Below, one piece after another: positions 14,719-20,647 of a stretch of DNA of 20,647 nt. The notes below the pieces were generated by a model. The model was given only the letters and a program-made list of their open reading frames with translations, had not been told where the DNA came from and did not search any database. Position numbers and translations under genes: made by a program. Positions within the stretch are counted from its first letter, which is position 1; the number at the start of each line of letters is the position of its first letter. The DNA is taken from assembly GCA_964230195.1 (NCBI GenBank), contig CAXRGH010000111.1:1-20647 (forward strand), given 5' to 3'. This stretch comes from CAXRGH01 sp964230195 (GTDB lineage Bacteria > Pseudomonadota > Gammaproteobacteria > Enterobacterales > Alteromonadaceae).

Positions 14719-16143
14719 TTACCATTCGTAGCTTAAGCTAATACGTTGGTATTCAGATTCATTGGCATTGTCGCCAGCAATGAATCTTAAGGTCCATAAA
14801 CCTTTCTTGGTTGCAATGCTGTAGCCGATATTCAATTCTGCTACGTTATTGTTGAACGGAGTGCTGGTGGTAGCATCGGTACCGCTATAGTCAGTGGTTT
14901 TCGCTGTGATATCAAGATAATGACTATTCCATATTGGCGCAGTGGTATTGATAACCCAGTGTTCCATTTCTTGCAGTGATGCGTTCCACCCATAATGTCC
15001 AAGATTGAGGCCACTGTCTTGATAGCCATTTTGTACAATAGGATTTCCATACCATTCGCCTGACAGCGACGTGTGCTCTACGGTCAAGGTCAAGCCAAAG
15101 TCCATTAATGCCGGTAAATGTATACCGTAGCTGTGCCCCGTTGCTTCACTTGCGTTGACTGCGCCTTGTGTTTCATTGCGGTAGACCTCTCCATAAAGGG
15201 AGGTGTTGATAAACTGTTGCTGATTCCAGCGACCACTAATAGACGTCATATGATAGCCAACGCTTGTCCCATTAGGTGCTTCAAGTTGCTGCGGTGCAAA
15301 AATGCTGGTCAGGTGGTCGTCAAATCCATAATCGTAACCGTCTCCCGCATACTGCAGGATTTGATTAAAGCCAAGAGATAGGCTGTCTAAAGGCGATAGG
15401 CCAATGTGCAGTCCTGATAAGCGAGGGCTCTTAAATACTTCATTCCCTTGACCCGCGATACCATTGGTTTTATTTAGGCGTTGCTGAAACAATTCATAAC
15501 GTATGTTTAAAGGGCTAATGGGAGCACTGTTACTCAACGTAACAGAAGGAGAAGGCGATGCATGGGTGGTGAGAATACCATTACTGTACTGCATGGGTGA
15601 AAGCCAGTGTGGACGGTAACCCACGTCCAGTTGGAGGTAATCAACGCCCATTCCTAAATGGGTATTTACCTGTTGTGTGTCTACTTTATCCTCACTGGTG
15701 ATAACTTGGGTAGCGCCCTGCGATACGTACACATAAGGGGTAAAAAAGTGAAAACCGTGCAATTTAAACGTGGCTTTGTCTGTGGTTGTTTGCCCAAACT
15801 GATTGGTTAAAGGGCTGGATACTTCACTGTCAGAATCTGAAAGTTCGACACTAGCCAATGTTACTCCTGAACGCTTTTTATAGCGACCAAGATAATGAGA
15901 AAGTTGTTGGTATAGTCTGGGGTGTGATTGTTTTATTTGCACAAGACGCTGATGAATGTCAGCGGCCTTATAGGGTTTTGTTAGAGAGGTCCCAGAGGTC
16001 AGCGCTATTAGGTTCTCAACGTGTTTTTCAATCACTGGCGACGTATTGAAAGGCAGGTAGGGAGATATGCCAGTTGCAGAGGCCTGTGTAGCCATCAACA
16101 ATCCAACTAATATGGTCCCTTTTCTCATGCTTTTATTCCACAT
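14719..16143 (-). CDS. Second Wzi-like outer-membrane beta-barrel protein
   Basis: About 474 aa from the ATG at 16143. It has a signal peptide (MRKGTILVGLLMATQASA, cut before TGIS). A helical N-terminal region (about residues 30-95: VIEKHVENLIAL, then YKAADIHQRLVQIKQSHPRLYQQL) precedes a barrel-like domain, and the protein ends in LSYEW. The architecture fits the Wzi capsule-assembly group, but the sequence differs clearly from the neighbour at 13151-14671, so this is not a recent duplicate. The start is uncertain: a TTG at 16152 and an ATG at 16128 are also in frame, and none has a good Shine-Dalgarno. The first 24 residues after the signal are unusually rich in Pro and Ser/Thr. Its ligand is unknown. 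Confidence 0.72.
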   Translation of the reverse strand: MWNKSMRKGTILVGLLMATQASATGISPYLPFNTSPVIEKHVENLIALTSGTSLTKPYKAADIHQRLVQIKQSHPRLYQQLSHYLGRYKKRSGVTLASVELSDSDSEVSSPLTNQFGQTTTDKATFKLHGFHFFTPYVYVSQGATQVITSEDKVDTQQVNTHLGMGVDYLQLDVGYRPHWLSPMQYSNGILTTHASPSPSVTLSNSAPISPLNIRYELFQQRLNKTNGIAGQGNEVFKSPRLSGLHIGLSPLDSLSLGFNQILQYAGDGYDYGFDDHLTSIFAPQQLEAPNGTSVGYHMTSISGRWNQQQFINTSLYGEVYRNETQGAVNASEATGHSYGIHLPALMDFGLTLTVEHTSLSGEWYGNPIVQNGYQDSGLNLGHYGWNASLQEMEHWVINTTAPIWNSHYLDITAKTTDYSGTDATTSTPFNNNVAELNIGYSIATKKGLWTLRFIAGDNANESEYQRISLSYEW

Positions 16144-16268
16144 TTTATTCAATACCGCTAGCGCTCAACGCCAGCCTGATTTTTCTGGCAGCAATAGTAA
16201 GGGATTTTTGATGAAAAAGATAGCGAGTCAAGGAGGTTTTCAGGTGCACCATAGGTGTCCTTATTCAT

Positions 16269-17579
16269 TCAAATTGAGGGCGATGCCAAACCTAAACATT
16301 GCAATGTATTTTCAACCGCCCCGGTATTTTCTTGAATTGTCTTTATACCCGCTTGGCCCTGTTGTTGGCAGAGGGCTGGGGTTTTGATCCATTGGCTGAT
16401 ACAGCGTGTGATATCGTCGGCTGTATTGACCCAAGTGATAGCGCCGTTTTCAGCAAGTGTATGACAGATATACGGATTATTATAGACATGAGAACCCATC
16501 ATGCATGGAATACCGTGAATACATGCTTCTAACGGGTTATGGCCGCCTTTAGGGGCAATACTACCACCGATAAATGCAAAATCTGCAAGCGGGTATAATT
16601 GATTCAGTTGCCCTAACGTATCGCCGAATAGAATCTCAGTGTTGTCCGAAATCACATCTGATTGCGAGAGTTTTGCCACTCGGTAGTGGGAGATTCTCTT
16701 GGCCACTATGTCAAAGCGTTGGGGATGTCTAGGAACAAGGATTAATAACAAATTTGGGTATTGTGTTTTTAAGCTGTCAAAGGCACCGAGGACTGCTTCC
16801 TCTTCTGGATCGTGAGTACTGGCCGCAATAAACACCACACGTTGATTGAGAGTGTGAGTACCCACTATATCCAAAGGCTTTTGTAAACTTGGTGGTGTAA
16901 GATCAAATTTAATGTTTTGAGTCAGTGTTAATTGTTGCTCGGAAGCCCCCAAGCGTTGGTATTGTTCATAATCTCTCTGACTCTGCACACAGATATGGCT
17001 GAGTTTTTGAAGCATAGGGGTAAACAGGAGGTGGATCTTTTTGTATCGTTCAGCTGACCGCTCTGTCATTCGAGCATTAATAATACTGATAGGGATCTGC
17101 CGTTGCCAACAGGTGTTGACAAGATTCGGCCATAACTCAACCTCTGTGACCAATACTTGGCTAGGCTGAACACAATTGATAAGACGTTTCATTGCAAACG
17201 GCATATCGTATGGAATATAGCAATGATGCACACGTTTACCCAACAACTGCAGGAGCCGCTCAGAGCCGGTTGGCGTTGTTGTGGTTACCGTGATAACAGC
17301 GTTTGGATTTTTGGCAAATAAGGATTCTATCAGGCGACAGGCAACGACCACTTCACCAACGGAGACACAATGTATTAATAATCCGCCACATTGGGAGGGT
17401 TTTGGCATGAAACCAAAGCGTTCTTTAATACGAAAACGGTAACCACTGAAGCGAGTCACCGAGCGGATCAATAACTGGCACACTAATAACGGAATGAGCA
17501 GCAAAGTGAAGATGGAATAAGCACCCAGAGATAACTGCTGAATAAGCGTGTCAGGACGCTGTTGATGCTGCGATTGCAT
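16269..17579 (-). CDS. waaA: 3-deoxy-D-manno-octulosonic acid (Kdo) transferase WaaA
   Basis: A 436-aa inner-membrane GT-B glycosyltransferase that adds Kdo from CMP-Kdo to the lipid A precursor, starting the LPS core. It has an N-terminal hydrophobic anchor (about residues 19-38), HCVSVGE at 70-76 with the Glu equivalent to the catalytic residue of E. coli WaaA, TTTTPTGSER, TEVELWPNL, and FIGGSIAPKGGHNPLEAC at about 337-354. Its N-terminus is about 15 residues longer than that of the E. coli enzyme (425 aa). The number of Kdo units added cannot be told from sequence. It is divergent from kbl and downstream of, in the same direction as, nothing close; no terminator was seen after its stop. 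Confidence 0.96.
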   Translation of the reverse strand: MQSQHQQRPDTLIQQLSLGAYSIFTLLLIPLLVCQLLIRSVTRFSGYRFRIKERFGFMPKPSQCGGLLIHCVSVGEVVVACRLIESLFAKNPNAVITVTTTTPTGSERLLQLLGKRVHHCYIPYDMPFAMKRLINCVQPSQVLVTEVELWPNLVNTCWQRQIPISIINARMTERSAERYKKIHLLFTPMLQKLSHICVQSQRDYEQYQRLGASEQQLTLTQNIKFDLTPPSLQKPLDIVGTHTLNQRVVFIAASTHDPEEEAVLGAFDSLKTQYPNLLLILVPRHPQRFDIVAKRISHYRVAKLSQSDVISDNTEILFGDTLGQLNQLYPLADFAFIGGSIAPKGGHNPLEACIHGIPCMMGSHVYNNPYICHTLAENGAITWVNTADDITRCISQWIKTPALCQQQGQAGIKTIQENTGAVENTLQCLGLASPSI

Positions 17580-17725
17580 AGTTTACCGTATTTGTTTTAC
17601 AGCACCCTAGTGCTGAGTTCAACGTTGATAACTATCATAACATGGGCTTTACTATCTAACTAGTTTGTGGTCCCTAATCACAGATAACGGCACTATACGA
17701 TGCTCGCTGTTTTCAATCATGGCTA

Positions 17726-17749
17726 AAGTGTAATGATATCATCACACTT
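17726..17749. promoter_or_regulatory. Near-perfect palindrome upstream of kbl-tdh
   Basis: The 22-bp core 17727-17748 (AGTGTAATGAT on the left, ATCATCACACT on the right) is symmetric except at one pair, and A/T at 17726/17749 extends it. Its centre is about 106 bp upstream of the kbl ATG and about 75 bp upstream of the predicted start of transcription. It resembles the TGT-N12-ACA layout of TyrR boxes (9 of 12 defined positions), and the CRP pattern only loosely (TGTAA and TCACA spaced by 8, not 6). The regulator is not assigned. Confidence 0.6.
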
Positions 17750-17777
17750 AAACTGGCGACTTTTCACACACGAGGGA

Positions 17778-17806
17778 TCACTTGCAAAACACGTTTTATT
17801 TATAAT
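17778..17806 (+). promoter_or_regulatory. Predicted kbl promoter
   Basis: A perfect -10 box TATAAT is at 17801-17806. At a 17-bp spacing the -35 position is TCACTT (17778-17783), a poor match, as is common for activator-dependent promoters. The predicted start near 17813 leaves a leader of about 31 nt before the ATG at 17844. Confidence 0.5.
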
Positions 17807-17843
17807 GCGGCAGGTTTCATTTTTAATCATGCAAGAGGTTCTT

Positions 17844-19040
17844 ATGAGTCAGGCGTTTCTATCCCATCTCGCGACACAACTTGACGATGTGCACGCACAA
17901 GGCTTGTACAAACGTGAACGAATTATCACGTCACAACAACAATCAGGTGTTAATACAGAAGAAGCGGGTGCTGTTATCAATTTCTGTGCGAACAATTATT
18001 TAGGATTAGCCAATCACCCTGCATTGATTGATGCTGCAAAGTCCGGCTTGGATGACTTTGGTTTTGGTATGGCATCCGTCAGATTCATTTGCGGTACTCA
18101 GTCCATTCACAAGCAGTTGGAACAAAAACTCAGCGATTTTCTTGGGATGGAAGATACCATTTTATACTCTTCTTGTTTTGATGCGAATGCTGGCCTGTTT
18201 GAGACTCTACTAACGAGTGAAGATGCCATTATTTCAGATGCATTGAACCATGCCAGCATCATTGATGGCGTGCGCTTATGCAAAGCAAAGCGGTACCGTT
18301 ATGACAACAACAACATGGAAGCATTGGAAGCACAGTTAAAACAAGCAAAAGCGGACGGTGCTCGTTTTATTCTTATTGCCACTGACGGTGTCTTTTCAAT
18401 GGACGGTGTGATTGCAAACCTAAAAGGTGTGTGTGATCTCGCTGATGCCTATGGCGCTATGGTGATGGTTGATGACTCACACGCGGTGGGTTTTGTAGGA
18501 GAAAATGGACGCGGTAGTCACGAGTTTTGCGATGTGATGGGGCGAGTAGATATCATTACAGGTACTCTAGGGAAAGCCCTAGGTGGTGCATCTGGCGGTT
18601 ACACATCCGGTAAAAAAGCGGTGATTGATTGGTTACGTCAGCGTTCGCGTCCCTACCTGTTTTCAAATTCACTTGCCCCTGCCATTGTTTCCTCTTCCAT
18701 CAAAGTACTGGACATGTTGTCTCAAGGTGGTGATTTGCGTGAAAAACTGAATGCAAATAGTGTTTATTTTAGACGTGCGATGGAGGAAGCCGGTTTTACT
18801 TTGGCCGGTGCCGATCATGCCATTATTCCCGTGATGCTCGGTGATGCCAAGTTAGCGTCTGATATGGCTGATGAAATGTTAAAGCGTGGAGTCTATGTGG
18901 TGGGATTTTCTTTCCCTGTCGTCCCCAAAGGACAAGCCAGAATTCGTACTCAGATGTCAGCTGATCATACGCAAGAGCAACTCGATCACACCATCAATGC
19001 CTTCATTGAAGTTGGTCGTCAGTTAGGAGTCATTCAATGA
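17844..19040 (+). CDS. kbl: 2-amino-3-ketobutyrate CoA ligase (glycine C-acetyltransferase)
   Basis: A 398-aa PLP-dependent enzyme, identical in length to E. coli Kbl. It splits 2-amino-3-ketobutyrate, the product of Tdh, with coenzyme A to give glycine and acetyl-CoA. Landmarks: INFCANNYLGLANHP, FGMASVRFICGTQ, SDALNHASIIDG, VDDSHAVGFVGENGRGS and the PLP lysine Lys244 in TGTLGKALGG. The frame is open to 17733, but that ATG lies inside the palindrome. The ATG at 17844 with AAGAGG upstream gives the family length. It overlaps tdh by 4 nt. Confidence 0.98.
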   Translation: MSQAFLSHLATQLDDVHAQGLYKRERIITSQQQSGVNTEEAGAVINFCANNYLGLANHPALIDAAKSGLDDFGFGMASVRFICGTQSIHKQLEQKLSDFLGMEDTILYSSCFDANAGLFETLLTSEDAIISDALNHASIIDGVRLCKAKRYRYDNNNMEALEAQLKQAKADGARFILIATDGVFSMDGVIANLKGVCDLADAYGAMVMVDDSHAVGFVGENGRGSHEFCDVMGRVDIITGTLGKALGGASGGYTSGKKAVIDWLRQRSRPYLFSNSLAPAIVSSSIKVLDMLSQGGDLREKLNANSVYFRRAMEEAGFTLAGADHAIIPVMLGDAKLASDMADEMLKRGVYVVGFSFPVVPKGQARIRTQMSADHTQEQLDHTINAFIEVGRQLGVIQ

Positions 19041-20065
19041 TGAAAGCTCTCGCAAAGTTGCACAAGACACCGGGGATCTGGATGACAGAAACTGACATTC
19101 CAACCGTTGGCCCGAACGATCTTTGCATCAAAATCAAAAAGACAGCCATCTGTGGTACAGACATGCACATTTATCAATGGGATGAGTGGTCGCAAAATAC
19201 GATCCCTGTCCCCATGGTTGTGGGACATGAGTACGTAGGTGAAGTGGTGGATATGGGGTCTGAAGTCAGAGGCTTTGTGCTCGGAGATCGTGTATCTGGT
19301 GAAGGTCATATTACTTGTGGGCATTGCCGTAACTGCCGTGCTGGTCGCCGCCATTTGTGTCGTAATACTTTTGGTGTTGGCGTCGATCGTCCGGGTGCAT
19401 TTGCTGAGTATTTGGTGATCCCTGCCTTTAATGCATTTAAGATCCCAGACAACATCAGCGACAATTTGGCAGCAGTATTTGACCCCTTTGGTAACGCAGT
19501 TCACACCGCACTGTCTTTTGATTTAGTGGGCGAAGACGTATTAATTACCGGCGCAGGCCCCATTGGCATAATGGCGGCAGCAGTTGCAAAGCATGTTGGT
19601 GCACGACATGTGGTGATCACTGATGTTAATCCTTATAGATTGTCGCTAGCCGAAAAAATGGGGGCAACACGAGCCGTCAATGTTGCTGAACAAAAGCTTG
19701 AAGATGTTATGGCGTCTCTTGGGATGACTGAGGGCTTTGATATTGGCTTAGAAATGTCCGGCGTTCCAATGGCGTTTGAAGGTATGTTATCCAACATGAA
19801 TCATGGCGGCAAAATTGCACTACTAGGCATACCGCCGAGTGAGACTGCCATTGATTGGAATCAAGTGATTTTTAAAGGGCTACAAATTAAAGGGATTTAT
19901 GGCCGAGAGATGTTTGAGACTTGGTATAAAATGGCTAGCCTGATCCAAAGTGGTCTGGATATTACTCCGATTATTACTCATGAGTTTTCTGTAGATGAAT
20001 TTCAGCAAGGTTTTGATACAATGGGCTCAGGTCAATCCGGCAAAGTCATATTGAATTGGGAGTAG
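19037..20065 (+). CDS. tdh: L-threonine 3-dehydrogenase
   Basis: A 342-aa zinc-dependent medium-chain dehydrogenase that oxidises threonine to 2-amino-3-ketobutyrate with NAD+. Catalytic zinc ligands: Cys39 in AICGTDMHIY, and His64-Glu65 in GHEYVG. Structural zinc: Cys94, 97, 100 and 108 in TCGHCRNC...LC. A Rossmann GAGPIG follows (VLITGAGPIGIMAAAVAKH). The start overlaps the kbl stop (ATGATG). The second ATG (19040) gives the E. coli N-terminus MKAL and may be the real one; AGGAG at 19024-19028 suits either. It forms the kbl-tdh threonine-to-glycine operon, with glpE 4 nt downstream. Confidence 0.98.
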   Translation: MMKALAKLHKTPGIWMTETDIPTVGPNDLCIKIKKTAICGTDMHIYQWDEWSQNTIPVPMVVGHEYVGEVVDMGSEVRGFVLGDRVSGEGHITCGHCRNCRAGRRHLCRNTFGVGVDRPGAFAEYLVIPAFNAFKIPDNISDNLAAVFDPFGNAVHTALSFDLVGEDVLITGAGPIGIMAAAVAKHVGARHVVITDVNPYRLSLAEKMGATRAVNVAEQKLEDVMASLGMTEGFDIGLEMSGVPMAFEGMLSNMNHGGKIALLGIPPSETAIDWNQVIFKGLQIKGIYGREMFETWYKMASLIQSGLDITPIITHEFSVDEFQQGFDTMGSGQSGKVILNWE

Positions 20066-20069
20066 TAGG

Positions 20070-20387
20070 ATGATGGAGACGTTTGCACATATCTCGGTGC
20101 AACAGACATTAGAGAAAATCGCATCGGGTTCGGTGAAAATTGTTGATATTCGTGACGAGCAAAGTTTCTCACAGGGACATATCCCTGATTCTTACCACTT
20201 GACTAGCGGCAGCCTGACTCAATTCATGCAAGATAATGAGTTTGATACCCCAGTGATTGTGTGTTGTTACCATGGTCACAGCAGCCAACAAGCGGCACAA
20301 TACTTGATTCACCAGGGATTTGAAGAAGTCTATAGCCTAGACGGTGGGTTTGAAGCATGGCGCGGTGTAGGACCAGTAAGCCAATAA
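20070..20387 (+). CDS. glpE: Thiosulfate sulfurtransferase GlpE (rhodanese)
   Basis: A 105-aa single-domain rhodanese like E. coli GlpE (108 aa). It has KIVDIRDEQSFSQGHIP, the active-site loop CYHGHSS with catalytic Cys66, and YSLDGGFEAWR. It transfers sulfur from thiosulfate to cyanide or thioredoxin in vitro; the physiological role is unsettled. In E. coli glpE belongs to the glpEGR operon. Here it follows tdh by 4 nt, with no glpG or glpR, so it is probably expressed with threonine catabolism. A second ATG at 20073 aligns better with the E. coli start; GGGAG at 20058-20062 favours the first. Confidence 0.94.
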   Translation: MMETFAHISVQQTLEKIASGSVKIVDIRDEQSFSQGHIPDSYHLTSGSLTQFMQDNEFDTPVIVCCYHGHSSQQAAQYLIHQGFEEVYSLDGGFEAWRGVGPVSQ

Positions 20388-20417
20388 AAAGGTGACGCAA
20401 AGTACATTTATCATAGC

Positions 20418-20447
20418 AAGGGCAGTTTCTTAAAACTGCCCTTTTTT
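20418..20447 (+). terminator. Intrinsic terminator after glpE
   Basis: AAGGGCAGTTT (20418-20428) pairs perfectly with AAACTGCCCTT (20433-20443) around the tetraloop CTTA. T-run 20442-20447. It closes kbl-tdh-glpE. Confidence 0.95.
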
Positions 20448-20476
20448 GTTGTTGATTAAATCAATGGGTAGTTGGT

Positions 20477-20502
20477 CGTCCAGTCAAAGATGGACGTTTT
20501 TT
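20477..20502 (+). terminator. Second hairpin with T-run
   Basis: CGTCCA (20477-20482) pairs with TGGACG (20491-20496) around 8 nt, followed by six T (20497-20502). It lies 29 nt after the glpE terminator and just before the IS30-like element. It could be a backup terminator, or a protective terminator belonging to the edge of the element. Confidence 0.6.
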
Positions 20503-20523
20503 GTAGGGCCGCTTTGTGCTGTG

Positions 20524-20647
20524 ATTTCAATTGGTGGATGCAACGCTATCCTTAAATAAGGAGGACGTTGTTATGAGCCGAAGAAAACGTATTTACTATT
20601 CACCTCAACAAAAAGCATTGATATGGGATCGGTATAAGCAAGGAGAT
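20524..20647 (+). mobile_element. IS30-family insertion sequence, 5' end (partial)
   Basis: The element is called from its transposase start. The left boundary is approximate: the stretch TTTCAATTGGTGGATGCAAC (20525-20544), 29 nt before the gene start, is the likely terminal inverted-repeat zone, but no second end is in the window to confirm it. The rest of the element lies beyond the window, so completeness is unknown. Confidence 0.6.
20573..20647 (+). CDS. IS30 family transposase, N-terminal fragment
   Basis: 25 codons are visible before the window ends. They begin MSRRKRIYYSPQQKALIWDR, closely resembling the N-terminal helix-turn-helix start of IS30-type transposases. A perfect AAGGAGG (20558-20564) lies 8 nt upstream of the ATG, so translation is probably strong. 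The DDE catalytic part is outside the window. Identification rests on this short segment only. Confidence 0.75.
   Translation, partial: MSRRKRIYYSPQQKALIWDRYKQGD

Noticed and set aside
16211..16387. A plus-strand frame starting MKKIASQGGFQ, with AAGGAGG inside it
   Set aside because: It runs antisense into the 3' end of waaA, shows no domain, and the AAGGAGG has no coding frame of its own after it.
17727..17748. CRP site reading of the kbl palindrome
   Set aside because: The half-sites TGTAA and TCACA are separated by 8 bp instead of 6, and one half lacks the conserved G.
17733..17843. 37-residue N-terminal extension of Kbl
   Set aside because: Its ATG lies in the palindrome and upstream of the predicted promoter, and Kbl proteins are 398 aa from the later ATG.

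Overview
The window reads as chromosome from a marine-type gammaproteobacterium of the Alteromonadales/Vibrionales kind. This rests on close similarity of SlmA, Dut, CoaBC, RadC, L28, L33, MutM, CoaD, WaaA, Kbl, Tdh and GlpE to their E. coli counterparts, on the conserved order slmA-dut-coaBC / radC-rpmB-rpmG-mutM / coaD ... waaA ... kbl-tdh, and on DUF1820 and DUF885 genes of the type common in that group. The genus cannot be fixed from sequence reading alone.

Region by region: 1-687 is the end of an rRNA operon (3' part of 23S, spacer, complete 5S, intrinsic terminator). 688-979 is non-coding, with a 5 x 12-nt degenerate tandem repeat and some inverted repeats. 980-2079 carries an orphan lipoprotein gene and an EVE-domain gene on the plus strand. 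2068-5450 is a minus-strand cluster: a TetR regulator, a DUF1820 protein, a secreted DUF885 metallohydrolase and a membrane-anchored protein of unknown role. 5600-7255 is a divergent M28 metallopeptidase lipoprotein with a perfect inverted repeat in the shared promoter region.

7373-9629 is the minus-strand set coaBC-dut-slmA (coenzyme A synthesis, dUTP hydrolysis, nucleoid occlusion), divergent from radC (9745-10428). rpmB-rpmG follow with a clear promoter and terminator, then a small membrane protein gene translationally coupled to mutM. mutM meets coaD tail to tail with a 4-nt overlap. Between coaD and waaA, which are adjacent in E. coli, sit two convergent genes for outer-membrane beta-barrel proteins of the Wzi (capsule assembly) type, so this is probably an envelope polysaccharide locus.

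17844-20387 is kbl-tdh-glpE. Kbl and Tdh together convert threonine to glycine and acetyl-CoA, and the operon is preceded by a near-perfect 22-bp palindrome. After the glpE terminator and a second hairpin, the window ends inside the start of an IS30-family transposase gene.

Most of the window is conserved housekeeping sequence, and I found no convincing new multi-gene system. The points most worth checking are the two Wzi-like genes, the kbl palindrome, the candidate TetR operator, the 12-nt repeats and the tRNA-like fragment at 7273-7304.
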